DNA from: Eubacterium sp. CAG:180
GTDB lineage: Bacteria; Bacillota; Clostridia; Oscillospirales; Acutalibacteraceae
Length of the DNA: 64,000 nucleotides
Assembly: GCA_000432435.1 (NCBI GenBank)
Contig: HF993133.1
Span: 51,799-115,798, forward strand
Reading direction: 5' to 3'
This document shows, piece by piece, positions 25,902 to 35,894 of the stretch; position 1 is the first letter of the stretch, and the number at the start of each line of letters is the position of its first letter. The notes beneath the pieces were generated by a model that searched no databases, had not been told where the DNA came from, and was given only the letters and a program-made list of their open reading frames with translations. The translations under genes and the position numbers were made by a program.

Positions 25902-28148
25902 TTATTTTCTGCCGATTTCATTAAAAGGAATTTCTTTGAAATCGGAACATTCTTTTGAAATTTTACTGTCTGCCTTGATTCTGTAATCGCCGTTTTCATA
26001 ATCCTCAAAGGAGCTTTTTGCACCGTTTAAGGTAAAGGTCTGATTGTTTTCAACGACAGAATATTTTTTGACTGTCTTTGCGATTTCACCGACCTTGTTT
26101 TGCTTTGAAATAATGATGTTATTTTGAACAGATGAGCCTGACGGATTAACTGCAAAGCCCTCGTCCTCTTCTCTTTCATAATCCTGATGCATACGCTCAA
26201 TGCCGTCATACTTATTGCCGATTGAAGCGTTAAACTCCTTTGCCTCATTCATAAGCTGCCATAAACGGCTGTCAGGCGTTTTACAATTTTTTGCATACCA
26301 GCCGTCATTGTGATAACCGTCATATGCTCGGTCATCATAGAGTATCTGCTTTCCTGCATTGATTACTAAATTGTTTTCAATCATATTATCTCTGCCGCCG
26401 CCGACAAGGAAAGCGTAACCCGGGATATTGATAAGCACATTTCCGTATGCCGTCTGCCCTGAAGAATTATCGTCAAAGTAAATGCCGCTTGGTGTAAAAG
26501 TGCCCGAGCCGATATTGCTGATACAGTTATAGCGGACAACATTGCCGTAGGTGCTGTAGCTGTATCCCGTATAAATCGCACCTGCATCTGAGGATTGTAA
26601 AACTACATCGTGAATGTAATTGTATTCCACTACATTTTCATTGCCTGTATAGTAAACACCCATATGCGGTGCATTATAGATTTCGTTGTGAGAAACAACG
26701 TTGCCGATACCGCTTAAATTAACACCTGCTATATATGTTTTCTGAATTTCGCCGTAATCGTGCAGGCTGTTGTTGGTGACGGTGTTACTGCCATAGACAA
26801 AGCCCTCTGCACTGCCGCCCGAAAGCACAACCGCATCTTTTCCGATAAAAGCGACCTCGCAGTTTTCCACAAGATTATTTTTGCCGCTGACATTGATTCC
26901 GCAATCCGCCGCATTTTTAACCGTGCAGTTCACGATTTTGCAGTTTTCGCCTGCAACGTTAAGGGCATCGGCTCTTGTGCCCTGCAAGGTAAGACCATCA
27001 ACGGTAATATTGGACGCTTTTTCTGTGATACTGATTATATTTTCATTGCTTGTTGAAAGCATAATTTTGCTGTTCTCATTTTCATCAGGAGGGTAAAAAT
27101 ACAATATACCGCTATCACGGTCTATGTAATATTCGCCCGGTGCATCAAGTTCCTCAAGAACATTGAAAAAATAATAATATCCGCCCTCCTTAAAGCCGTA
27201 TTTACTGCAATATTCAGTAGTGATTGTCTTATCGTCATTTATACTTTTTATCGGTGTGGACATATCTGCCCAATCCCAGTAAAAGTAACCGAACGCCCAC
27301 AAATCATTGGTATTTTGCCAGCTTTTTACTCTTGAATAAGTATCCTCGTCAAGGGCAAATGTGCCGCCTCTTTGATTGCGTCTTTCGAGCCACGATTCAT
27401 CAACAGGTGCGGGAGCATTCGGCTCATAGCAGTCGCCGATGTCGCTTACTTTACCTACGGTTATATACGAATCGTTGGGATAGCGTGCAATTGTCATTCT
27501 TTTATCATTAAAGAACAATTCACAAGGATTTTCAGTTGCCGCATTGTCATAATACTCTTCCGTATTAAATCCGCCTGTCGCCTTGATTTTACCGTAATCC
27601 GATTTTGTAAGACCGTATTTTTTCAAATCAAGCATCTTAACCTTATCCGCTGCCTGACTGCTGAGCCTTTTTGCGGTTTCACCGTTGACAGAGGAAAAAT
27701 CGGCAGGAGTTAAAATTTTGCCGCCGCAGAGGATAACCTCACCATCACCGTAGGAAGTGTAGGTAACGGATGTGCTTTTTGAAGAATCTCTTTCGTCAAA
27801 CGCGATACCCGTTTCATAATATGTGCCCGCCATTATTGCAACGGTAAGGGATGCTTTATTTTCTTCAGAATTTGCAATAGCTTCACGCACAGCCTGCTGT
27901 GCTCTTTTGATTGTCTGAAACGGCTTTTCAAGTGTGCCGTCGCCATTGTCATCACCGTTTACGGATACATAGAAATCCGCATTTTTAACAAGCGCTTTCT
28001 GTCTGTCCGATTTTGTGTAAGCAAGTGCCGTTGGGGAAGCTATCGGTTCATATTTATTTATGTACGACATATATGTACCTACCGATGCTCCGATTACGGC
28101 AAGAGCCAAACCGACAGACACTGCTGAAATTATGATTTTCTTTTTCAT
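25902..28148 (-). CDS. Membrane-anchored parallel beta-helix glycosidase, GH141-like
   Basis: A 748-residue protein with one N-terminal membrane anchor (about residues 5-27). FYVSVNGDDNGDGTLEKPFQTIKRAQ at the start of the domain and LTVAIMAGTYYETG are typical of right-handed beta-helix carbohydrate enzymes. The central NVVSHNEIYNAPHMGVYYTG-type repeats form the helix coils. The overall order resembles GH141, a family with reported alpha-L-fucosidase and xylanase activity; GH120 xylosidases are a weaker match. The activity is not settled from sequence. Position just before xylA suggests that it releases xylose-bearing or linked sugars outside the cell. Confidence 0.7.
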   Translation of the reverse strand: MKKKIIISAVSVGLALAVIGASVGTYMSYINKYEPIASPTALAYTKSDRQKALVKNADFYVSVNGDDNGDGTLEKPFQTIKRAQQAVREAIANSEENKASLTVAIMAGTYYETGIAFDERDSSKSTSVTYTSYGDGEVILCGGKILTPADFSSVNGETAKRLSSQAADKVKMLDLKKYGLTKSDYGKIKATGGFNTEEYYDNAATENPCELFFNDKRMTIARYPNDSYITVGKVSDIGDCYEPNAPAPVDESWLERRNQRGGTFALDEDTYSRVKSWQNTNDLWAFGYFYWDWADMSTPIKSINDDKTITTEYCSKYGFKEGGYYYFFNVLEELDAPGEYYIDRDSGILYFYPPDENENSKIMLSTSNENIISITEKASNITVDGLTLQGTRADALNVAGENCKIVNCTVKNAADCGINVSGKNNLVENCEVAFIGKDAVVLSGGSAEGFVYGSNTVTNNSLHDYGEIQKTYIAGVNLSGIGNVVSHNEIYNAPHMGVYYTGNENVVEYNYIHDVVLQSSDAGAIYTGYSYSTYGNVVRYNCISNIGSGTFTPSGIYFDDNSSGQTAYGNVLINIPGYAFLVGGGRDNMIENNLVINAGKQILYDDRAYDGYHNDGWYAKNCKTPDSRLWQLMNEAKEFNASIGNKYDGIERMHQDYEREEDEGFAVNPSGSSVQNNIIISKQNKVGEIAKTVKKYSVVENNQTFTLNGAKSSFEDYENGDYRIKADSKISKECSDFKEIPFNEIGRK

Positions 28149-28182
28149 AGAACTTCCTCTGTTTTAACTGTAATAAAGATAT

Positions 28183-29697
28183 TTACTTCACCGTAAATTC
28201 TGTCGTTAAATATTCATCGCTGACCTTATTAAACGAATTTACTGCATACACATGCAAAAAGTATTTACCTTTCTCCAAGCCTCTTATTTTATTCTGTTCG
28301 GTATACATTATATCATTTCCCAGAATATAATTCTTTCCGAAAAAACGCACATAAGTTTTTTGACCGATTTCATTTCCAATTTCATAAATATAATACTTTA
28401 TCGGGACATTTTGACAAGCACAATCAAAGCTTACTACAGCACCGTCTGATGTGCTTTCAGCAGAAATTTCAGCGTCACCAAAGGTCGGAGTAACGCCACT
28501 CCCTAATTTTTCGGCAGTTCTTGTAAATGAACTTTTCTCAAAAGAACGCATTATAAATTCTTCGCCGAATTCAATTCCGGTATTTAAGTTTACTTTTTTC
28601 AATGTGAACGAATTGCTTTGCGTATCTACATACATCAAATATCCGTTATTCACATTATTTCTGTCAGGTACATCTTCGAGTTTGTAAATACCGATAAGCT
28701 GAGGATTTACCATATAATCCTTTTTATCAAGTAGTCCCTGACTTTGAAAGACAAGATTTTTTTGTGAAATATCCGCCGGAAAGTCGTTTGCTTCATTTTC
28801 ATCTTCATTATCAAGCCAGTCAAAATCGAAATAGCTTGTTGTTCCCGTATTGATAACGGTAAAATCTTTTTGCATAATTGCTCTTTCATCGCTCATGCAA
28901 TAATGAGAATGTCCTGTAAATACAACCGCCTGCGGATATTCTTTTAAAATACTATATATTTCTTCATATTGCGGTGTTGCCCAATGTCCGCCATTCACAA
29001 TATTGCTGATGGGCATATGGATAAAAACAAAAATAGGCTTGTTTGGATCTTCTGTATTTGCGGCAGCAAGTTGTTCTTTTAAAAATTCTATTCTTTTCTC
29101 ATTATATGTTCCATCTGCAAGTGTATCGTTGCTTTCGGCAAGTTCTTCATCTCCTTTTTCAAGTTTTGAATTAGAAATGGAGATAAAGCTATAGCCGTTA
29201 ACAATCGTTCTTGTGTTGAGAGGAAGACCGGTTGACTTGTAAAAATTGTGTTCCTGGTTGCCGCCGTAAAATTCATGATTACCCATAGGATAAATAATGT
29301 GCGGTGCTTCTGCTCTGTCCTCACCGTAAACATAGTCTAAAATTTTGTTATATGCGCTGTATGCAGCATAATCGCCGGTAGCGTTGACCATATCTCCGTT
29401 AAATACTATCATATCGACATTTTGACTTTTATAGTATTTTAATGCTTTTATAAGATGATCTGCACCATTCATAACAGTAGCATAATCCCAACCGTAAAGA
29501 TTTTTTTCTTCCTGTGGAAGCTGTGCGTCTGAAATAATGCCGACTTTTATATAGCCTTTTGAATTTGCTTCTATGGTTTCAACAACATATTTCTTACTTT
29601 TAGGAACGGTGAGAGCCTTATAAGTAATTACTGTTGCCGTAATTATTATTGCCGATGTCAAAAATAAAGACAATATAATTAAATGTGTTTTCTTCAT
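28183..29697 (-). CDS. Membrane-anchored metallophosphoesterase 1
   Basis: A 504-residue protein with an N-terminal membrane segment (residues 6-28) and a calcineurin-type phosphoesterase domain outside. The metal motifs are in order: GIISDAQL, FNGDMVN, GNHEF, FIHMP and GHSHY. A C-terminal ~100-residue domain looks like a fibronectin-type beta sandwich. It is 34 bases upstream of the beta-helix gene. Two such enzymes in one glycosidase operon suggest a phosphorylated glycan substrate (inference). Resemblance to paralogue 2 is limited to the motifs. Confidence 0.85.
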   Translation of the reverse strand: MKKTHLIILSLFLTSAIIITATVITYKALTVPKSKKYVVETIEANSKGYIKVGIISDAQLPQEEKNLYGWDYATVMNGADHLIKALKYYKSQNVDMIVFNGDMVNATGDYAAYSAYNKILDYVYGEDRAEAPHIIYPMGNHEFYGGNQEHNFYKSTGLPLNTRTIVNGYSFISISNSKLEKGDEELAESNDTLADGTYNEKRIEFLKEQLAAANTEDPNKPIFVFIHMPISNIVNGGHWATPQYEEIYSILKEYPQAVVFTGHSHYCMSDERAIMQKDFTVINTGTTSYFDFDWLDNEDENEANDFPADISQKNLVFQSQGLLDKKDYMVNPQLIGIYKLEDVPDRNNVNNGYLMYVDTQSNSFTLKKVNLNTGIEFGEEFIMRSFEKSSFTRTAEKLGSGVTPTFGDAEISAESTSDGAVVSFDCACQNVPIKYYIYEIGNEIGQKTYVRFFGKNYILGNDIMYTEQNKIRGLEKGKYFLHVYAVNSFNKVSDEYLTTEFTVK

Positions 29698-29768
29698 TGT
29701 TTTTCTATATCCTTTTTAATATTTAGTATTACTGAAATTGTTTCTAAAACAATTTTCATTATTTTTTC

Positions 29769-30821
29769 TTAATTTTCAACATATATATGCTCCACTGTTA
29801 TTTTATCACCCATTGTTATAAGTGTACCGCCATTCTGACCGGGTGTCTGATTGCATCTGTCGCCGGTTTTCATTGCATAAGTCAGTCTTACTCCCTCATA
29901 CATCACACTATAATTATTCAAATGGTCATGACCGGCAAATACATATTTTGTACTGTCAAACTCCTTGATTGCATTGAACATACCTGTATTTATATATGAC
30001 GGGCATTCCTCTTCACCTTTAATGCCGAAGTTTTCACCTTCTGCACCACCTTCTTGCTGCCATAAATCATAGGCTGTTTTAAATTCAGGAATAGGAATAT
30101 GCATAAATATCATAGAATCTGTTTTGGAATTGTTATATTCATTAATTCCGTTTATTGCCCATTTATACCACTCAATCTGACTGTCAAAAATAAAATCATA
30201 ATGCATATTTTCATCGTCCTTATCGTAGTAACGGCTTGCATGCGTATCCATCATAATGAGACTCTGCACGATTTTATCATTTTCTCTGATATTTATTATG
30301 TAATTTCCGATTCCACCGATATTATCGGGGCCTTGCTTAAACAAACAATTTTCTGCTTCTTCGTATTTATTTGCTATCCATGCCAAATCAACATTTCCCT
30401 CACCGTCGTGATTGCCGTTAATCGGTGCCCATGGAATACCGTAGCTGTCTATTTTATTAATTGCTTTAATCACAGAAAATTTAGTGAATTTTGCCCAAAC
30501 CAAATCTCCTGTGATAACTATTAAATCGGGCTTTTGCTTTGTAACAAGCGTATCAACCGTTTCATATACATTATCGGCTTTTCCGCACAAATCTAAAGCA
30601 TCGTTAAATTGCAAATCGGTAATAATAAGAATTTTGAAATCCTTATTTTCTTCCTTTTCAAGAACAATCGTATCATTTATATCATAAGGTTTGTCTCTGT
30701 ACCAATAGTCGTAATCGTATGTTTTTCCTTTCAAAGGAAACATCAATATTGATACGGTTATTAAAACGATAACTAAAAATACGCTTATACCTATAATCAG
30801 ACCTTTAATTGTTTTACTCAT
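29769..30821 (-). CDS. Membrane-anchored metallophosphoesterase 2
   Basis: A 350-residue calcineurin-type phosphoesterase with an N-terminal membrane anchor (residues 7-29). The metal motifs are ILIITDLQFND, ITGDLVW, INGNHD, FMHIPIP and FAGHDHLNN; the glutamine in the first motif replaces the commoner histidine, as it does in paralogue 1. It overlaps the upstream membrane-protein gene by eight bases. The active site faces the outside. Specific substrate unknown. Confidence 0.86.
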   Translation of the reverse strand: MSKTIKGLIIGISVFLVIVLITVSILMFPLKGKTYDYDYWYRDKPYDINDTIVLEKEENKDFKILIITDLQFNDALDLCGKADNVYETVDTLVTKQKPDLIVITGDLVWAKFTKFSVIKAINKIDSYGIPWAPINGNHDGEGNVDLAWIANKYEEAENCLFKQGPDNIGGIGNYIINIRENDKIVQSLIMMDTHASRYYDKDDENMHYDFIFDSQIEWYKWAINGINEYNNSKTDSMIFMHIPIPEFKTAYDLWQQEGGAEGENFGIKGEEECPSYINTGMFNAIKEFDSTKYVFAGHDHLNNYSVMYEGVRLTYAMKTGDRCNQTPGQNGGTLITMGDKITVEHIYVEN

Positions 30822-31386
30822 TTTTCTTTTTCTCCGTTTCTATATATGAATTTAATAAAGCACAAGCAAGCGACAAGCCGCCTGCGGTATACAGTATGGG
30901 CTCATAGCTGATAAGTGCGGGCATAAATCTGCTTAAAGCAAAAATTCCCACAGCAAAAAGTACAAGCAATATATAATGAATCACACCGTTTTTTACTGTT
31001 GCACCAAACGACAGACCGATAAACAGTCCCGTTAAACCGCCCATAATTCTTGCTATCCACATAACGGCTAAGGTTATTGAATTAGTTTTCATTAAGGGCA
31101 TAAGCATTTGCAGATGATAAATATTTAAGTATGTAAGCAGTATTATAAAAATGCCCGAAAACAAAAGTCCTAATGTAAGAAGCTTTTGCCTGTCAAATTT
31201 TTTCGGCAGTAAAACAGAAAGCAAAGTACCAACTGCAAAAAGAGGTGCAAATAAGGCTATCAAAATCGTAAATATTTCGTGTTCCTTCATTGCAGAATCA
31301 TACACATAATCCTTAATCAAAAAAATGACCGAAGACAAGGAAATGCCTATGCTTGCAGATGTTAAAAACTTTGTAAGCTTTTTCAT
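30814..31386 (-). CDS. Six-helix membrane protein in sugar operon
   Basis: A 190-residue, very hydrophobic protein with about six membrane segments and no soluble domain. The family was not recognised. Its start overlaps the GH18 stop (ATGA) and its end overlaps phosphoesterase 2, so it belongs to the operon. It could be a small transporter component or an accessory to the membrane-bound enzymes; the sequence does not decide. Confidence 0.7.
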   Translation of the reverse strand: MKKLTKFLTSASIGISLSSVIFLIKDYVYDSAMKEHEIFTILIALFAPLFAVGTLLSVLLPKKFDRQKLLTLGLLFSGIFIILLTYLNIYHLQMLMPLMKTNSITLAVMWIARIMGGLTGLFIGLSFGATVKNGVIHYILLVLFAVGIFALSRFMPALISYEPILYTAGGLSLACALLNSYIETEKKKNE

Positions 31387-32876
31387 TTTGTTACCTCCTG
31401 TAAGTAATCAGATATTGCCTTTGTCAGCGAGCGTTCATCGTCTGACGGCAAATCGCAGTACTGACTGAATATCATAACGCCGCCGTAGCCTTTTAAGTAA
31501 GCGTAGGCTGTTTTGTCACGGATAATTGCCTGCGAATTGAAATATGTGTATCTGTCTTCCTTTGTGTCGCTTTTCTTCATTGTATAAAAATTATTGAACG
31601 GAGATATTTCTTCACTTATTGCGTTATACGCATATTGCTCCATTCTACCGCCCTCCCATGTTCCGTAGAACGGGAAACCGATGTTTATCTGCTCTTTTGA
31701 AAAGCCTTGAATTTCAATGTAATCCGCCGCCTGAACACAGCTGCTGAAAAATGAAGAATGCTGTCCGTCCTGATCAAGAATGTCATAGCCCATAACATTC
31801 ACATAATCAATACATTCGATTGTTTCCGGCGTGTATTTTAATGCCCATGTGGCAAGGGCTAATGAAAGCGTTGCGTCCTCTTTATTCCACATTTCAGTTT
31901 TCATTCTTGCTTTCAGTTCCTGCAAAAAGCTGTTGTATGCGTCAAATTCGTCCTGCGACAATGGGAATTCCCAGTCAAGGTCAATGCCGTCAAATTCATA
32001 TTTGTTGGCAAAAGCAATCATATTAGTAATTAGGGTATCCCTGTTTTCCGTAATGGATTTCATAACCCTCTGATTACCGTTTTCGCCCGATGGATTAAGA
32101 ATAGTAATAACAAGATTTACACCCTTTTCGTCGAGTACCTCGTGGAGATTTCTCATCATTACGGCATAGTATTTGTCCTCGTCACGCTCTATACCGTCCC
32201 AACCGTCTGTATGAATTATTCCTTCCTCATCCCAACGAACATTGCCGATGTCAATATAATCGGTTACGGTATCGTAATAATCTGCATCTATAAGCTCCTT
32301 GATTTTTGCGTCTTTTTCAGCATCGGACAGCGTTGTGTCATCAATGATTCCGAATACGGAACCACCCAAGGTACTGTATGTTGAAACACGAAAATCATTC
32401 TTCTTTTCGGGAACGGCATTATATATTTCCATTTCACGGATTTTTGGCAGGTTGTCGCTTTTCTCCACCGTCAGCTTTACATAACGAGCCTTGACCGTAT
32501 CAAAGGTGCAAAGGCGGTGAAACTCAATTTTATCGTTAGCATAAATTTGCGTAAAGTTTTCGTTATCGTCCGATACCGATATAGAGAATTTCTGCACATT
32601 AAGTCCTTTTTCTTTTAGAATAACAGAGTTAAAATCACAGCTTTCGCCAAGGTCAATAATCGATTCGCCACCGTTTCTTGTCTTAAAGCGGCAAACAGAG
32701 CTGTCTTTTCCGTCAGTCATTTTATTGCTTTTATCTCTGAGTGCAAGGTTTTCACTTTGTATGTAGTCCTGATTGGACGCATATTTTGAGCTTGTGCCCA
32801 TAGCCTCGCCGACCGCCGAAAGCGAGATCAGCAGCACCATAAACAGGCTTATTACAGTAATTGTAAATTTTTTCAT
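31383..32876 (-). CDS. Secreted GH18 glycosidase with F5/8-type lectin domain
   Basis: A 497-residue secreted protein: signal peptide (residues 1-26), a discoidin/CBM32-like beta sandwich (about 35-155) and a GH18 TIM barrel (160-495). The catalytic motif DGIDLDWE is at residues 296-303, with the glutamate as acid/base; YVNVMGYD follows. GH18 includes chitinases and endo-beta-N-acetylglucosaminidases, so cleavage at GlcNAc is likely. The WEFP ending is more chitinase-like. Its start overlaps the GH38 stop by one base. Confidence 0.9.
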   Translation of the reverse strand: MKKFTITVISLFMVLLISLSAVGEAMGTSSKYASNQDYIQSENLALRDKSNKMTDGKDSSVCRFKTRNGGESIIDLGESCDFNSVILKEKGLNVQKFSISVSDDNENFTQIYANDKIEFHRLCTFDTVKARYVKLTVEKSDNLPKIREMEIYNAVPEKKNDFRVSTYSTLGGSVFGIIDDTTLSDAEKDAKIKELIDADYYDTVTDYIDIGNVRWDEEGIIHTDGWDGIERDEDKYYAVMMRNLHEVLDEKGVNLVITILNPSGENGNQRVMKSITENRDTLITNMIAFANKYEFDGIDLDWEFPLSQDEFDAYNSFLQELKARMKTEMWNKEDATLSLALATWALKYTPETIECIDYVNVMGYDILDQDGQHSSFFSSCVQAADYIEIQGFSKEQINIGFPFYGTWEGGRMEQYAYNAISEEISPFNNFYTMKKSDTKEDRYTYFNSQAIIRDKTAYAYLKGYGGVMIFSQYCDLPSDDERSLTKAISDYLQEVTK

Positions 32877-35830
32877 TATCGTTTTACCTCCAATGTTTTA
32901 ATTTCAAACGGCTTGAATGTCATTGCATCTAAATCAACATCATTCGGATTTTCAAAAAGCATATCCGTTTGCTTTACGCTGTTAAAGTTAATATTTGCTT
33001 TGACCCTTGCAACCGTTTTTATACCGGCTGTTTCATACATTCTTACCGCAATATTTCCTTTATCGTTCACAAATACCGTTTCAATAATTATGTTTGAATT
33101 ATCGCAGTTAAATATAGGCTTAATATCCAAACTGCCCTTGTAAATTCTTAACGGATTATTCAGCTCGTAGCCGATTTTTACAAGTTCGCTTTCCATAGGC
33201 TTTTTGCTGTGAGGATAAATTGCGTAGGTAAAGAAGTGCTCTCCTCTGTCGGCAGTTTTGTCGGGATAAACCGGACTTCTCAAACAGTTAAGACTGATTA
33301 AACCGTCCTTTACCCTGTGTCCGTATTTGCAGTCGTTGAGTATTGCAACGCCGTACTTGCCATCGTAAACATCGACCCATTTATGAGCAGGAATTTCAAA
33401 CTGTGCATAGTCAATTTTGTTGTCGGTTTTTGTACTGCGTTCAATGTTACCGAACTGAATGTCGCACAAAACCTTGTCGCTGAAATTTTTCGGATAAGCG
33501 TCAATACGAAGCATTTTATGTGTTTCGTGCCAGCTCACCTCATTTTCAACCTTTATGTACGGACTGTTTTGAGTCAAAATAATTTTTTGTTTTAATGAGG
33601 ACTTGTTGTATGAAAATTCATTTTCACGGATAACGCTGTTGCCGTCAATATATGCACGGCTTTTTACAAGCTGCATATCCTTTGGCTTATGCTTTGTATA
33701 ATTTATATCAATATCCCATGCGTTATATGGGCGGACATTTCTGTCCTTATAAATTCTGACTGCGTTGAAGCTTGATGAAACGCAGTTGTAATCATTGTGC
33801 GTATCAAGTAATTTTTCTATCTGTCCCTTGTTATTAAACACAACCTTTAAGTTTTCGTTTTCAAGCGTATTTTCGGAAAAATGCAACGAAACAGGCGACT
33901 TTGCTTTTTCCAATTTACACGATGAATAGGGCGCAAGGGAATATCTGTACCATTCGCCATTATGTTTTGTGTAGCCTGAACGTTCAAAATCAATGGGATT
34001 TACCGCAAAATAAGCATTTTCGTCATTGCTCAAATAAGAAACGGCTTCATCAATAATGCTGTTCAGATTTGTCTTTAAGATTTCATACCGTGCGTTACAT
34101 TCCTCATAAACCCTGTGGATGGATGAGCCGGGAAGAATATCGTGAAACTGATAGAGCAAAACCTCTTTCCAAATTTCCTCTAATTCTTTATGCGGATATG
34201 CCTCACCTTGCATATATGCCATAGTACAAATCCACTCGGCAAAATGAAGCAGACGCTCGCACTCTCTGTTGTTCTTTTTTACTTTGCCCTGTGTGGTATA
34301 TGTGCCTTGATGCTTTTCTAAATAAAGCTCGCCCTTGTATTCGGGATAATTTGATACATCTTTTTTGAGTTTATCAAAAAAGCTTTCGGATGAGGACATT
34401 TTGACATTAGGAATATAACGCAAATTCTCGCACCTTTTTACCATATTGATATGGTATTCGCCCGGTCCTCCTCCGCCGTCTCCGATACCAAATGACATAA
34501 GCGCAATATCACTAACTTGCTTTTCCTTATACTTCTGATATGTTTTTTCAAAAGCATAAGGTGTGGCATTTGAATTATAGTCGCCCTCCGGTGGCATATG
34601 AACAAGCACCTTACTGTCGTCAAGTCCGTTCCAAATAAATGTGTGGTGTGGAAAATCATTTATGTTGTTCCAGCTAAGCTTAATTGTCATAAATGTATCC
34701 ATACCGCATTTTTTGATTATTTGCGGTAAAGCTGCCGTGTATCCGAAAACATCGGGAAGCCAAAGTGTTTTAACATCCTTTTGAAATTCTTCTCTGAAAT
34801 ATTTTTTACCATAAAAGCACTGACGGATAAGGCTTTCTCCGCAAGGCAGATTTGTATCGGATTCAGCCCACATACCGCCCTGTGGCTCTATATTTCCTCG
34901 TTGAACAGACTGCTTTATTCTTTCAAAAAACTCGGGAGATATTTCTTTTATGAATTCATATTGCTGTGGCTGACTGCCGTTGAAAACATAACTTGGACAT
35001 TGTTCGCTTTCATAAACTGCATTTGAGAATGTTCTTATCGCTTTTCTTTTTGTTTCACGAACAGGCCACAGCCAAGCAAGGTCAAGGTGACCGTGTCCGA
35101 CAGCATAAACGGTAAAATTTTGTTTATATTTACCGTCAAACATTTTTGATAAAGCATTTCTTGCATTCAAAACACTTTGTGAATCTGTATTGTGTGCAAG
35201 TGATATTGCCTTGTTTATATGAGCCTTAATTTCTCTTTTCTGTGCATTATCATTTACTGCACTGAGGAGCTGATAGCAGGCTAAAATATCGTAATACAAA
35301 TCTAATATATCCTGTCTAAAGACACAAATATCAGCTCTTTTAAAGCGTGCCTGACCGCTGCTTTTTCCACCTCTGCCGTTATTGCCACAGTCGGCATAAA
35401 ATAATACTTTACCGTCCTTAAATGTATCTATTCGGTCTAAAGGAATTACCGCTTTGCCTTTGACAGTCTGAAAATTATCCACCATTCCAAGCACATTTGT
35501 TATGCCTTGGATAACTTCACCGTCCTTATTATAGATACAACCCTCGCCGCCGACATCAATTACAGCAACAAGATTTTTCTGCATATTCTCTATATCCGCC
35601 GTGAATTTGAACCATGCACAGTCAAAAAATCCGCCCCAACTGTCGCCGATTTTTATATTATCGAAACGCTCGTTTTTCATATCTTCAAAGCATAACGGTT
35701 CGGTTGATTTATGCACAAACGCATTTAACTGAGCAATAGGAGTGTAAATGCTCTGCTTTAATTTTTTCAAAAAAAGCGAATATTTCATATTACTGTGATG
35801 CTGTAAAAATGTTCGTAAATTCTCGTCCAT
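32876..35830 (-). CDS. GH38 alpha-mannosidase
   Basis: A 984-residue cytoplasmic enzyme (no signal peptide) that removes alpha-linked mannose. Zinc ligands are in GHGHLDLAWLWP (His248, Asp250). The nucleophile is Asp360 in WLPDVFGYTAALP, and the barrel continues with SWNNINDFPHHTFIWNG. The large C-terminal beta domains are complete. It is the first structural gene of the operon after lacI, and a TCGTGCACGA palindrome lies 14 bases upstream of its ATG. Being cytoplasmic, it must act on imported oligosaccharides, but no transporter is encoded in this operon. Confidence 0.95.
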   Translation of the reverse strand: MDENLRTFLQHHSNMKYSLFLKKLKQSIYTPIAQLNAFVHKSTEPLCFEDMKNERFDNIKIGDSWGGFFDCAWFKFTADIENMQKNLVAVIDVGGEGCIYNKDGEVIQGITNVLGMVDNFQTVKGKAVIPLDRIDTFKDGKVLFYADCGNNGRGGKSSGQARFKRADICVFRQDILDLYYDILACYQLLSAVNDNAQKREIKAHINKAISLAHNTDSQSVLNARNALSKMFDGKYKQNFTVYAVGHGHLDLAWLWPVRETKRKAIRTFSNAVYESEQCPSYVFNGSQPQQYEFIKEISPEFFERIKQSVQRGNIEPQGGMWAESDTNLPCGESLIRQCFYGKKYFREEFQKDVKTLWLPDVFGYTAALPQIIKKCGMDTFMTIKLSWNNINDFPHHTFIWNGLDDSKVLVHMPPEGDYNSNATPYAFEKTYQKYKEKQVSDIALMSFGIGDGGGGPGEYHINMVKRCENLRYIPNVKMSSSESFFDKLKKDVSNYPEYKGELYLEKHQGTYTTQGKVKKNNRECERLLHFAEWICTMAYMQGEAYPHKELEEIWKEVLLYQFHDILPGSSIHRVYEECNARYEILKTNLNSIIDEAVSYLSNDENAYFAVNPIDFERSGYTKHNGEWYRYSLAPYSSCKLEKAKSPVSLHFSENTLENENLKVVFNNKGQIEKLLDTHNDYNCVSSSFNAVRIYKDRNVRPYNAWDIDINYTKHKPKDMQLVKSRAYIDGNSVIRENEFSYNKSSLKQKIILTQNSPYIKVENEVSWHETHKMLRIDAYPKNFSDKVLCDIQFGNIERSTKTDNKIDYAQFEIPAHKWVDVYDGKYGVAILNDCKYGHRVKDGLISLNCLRSPVYPDKTADRGEHFFTYAIYPHSKKPMESELVKIGYELNNPLRIYKGSLDIKPIFNCDNSNIIIETVFVNDKGNIAVRMYETAGIKTVARVKANINFNSVKQTDMLFENPNDVDLDAMTFKPFEIKTLEVKR

Positions 35831-35843
35831 AATGTTCTCCGTT

Positions 35844-35855
35844 CTCGTGCACGAT
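35844..35855. promoter_or_regulatory. Predicted LacI-family operator in front of GH38 gene
   Basis: CTCGTGCACGAT contains the perfect palindrome TCGTGCACGA (35845-35854), with a CG at each side of the centre as is usual for LacI-family sites. It overlaps a TATTAT -10-like box of the GH38 gene. The same core occurs at 36966-36973. Confidence 0.7.
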
Positions 35856-35861
35856 AATATG

Positions 35862-35894
35862 TAAAAATAAAATGCAATGGCGTTGCATTTTATT
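35862..35894 (-). terminator. Terminator or attenuator after lacI
   Basis: A perfect 12-bp stem AATAAAATGCAA / TTGCATTTTATT with a five-base loop is followed by TTTTTAC. It starts at the lacI stop codon and separates lacI from the GH38 gene. Confidence 0.8.
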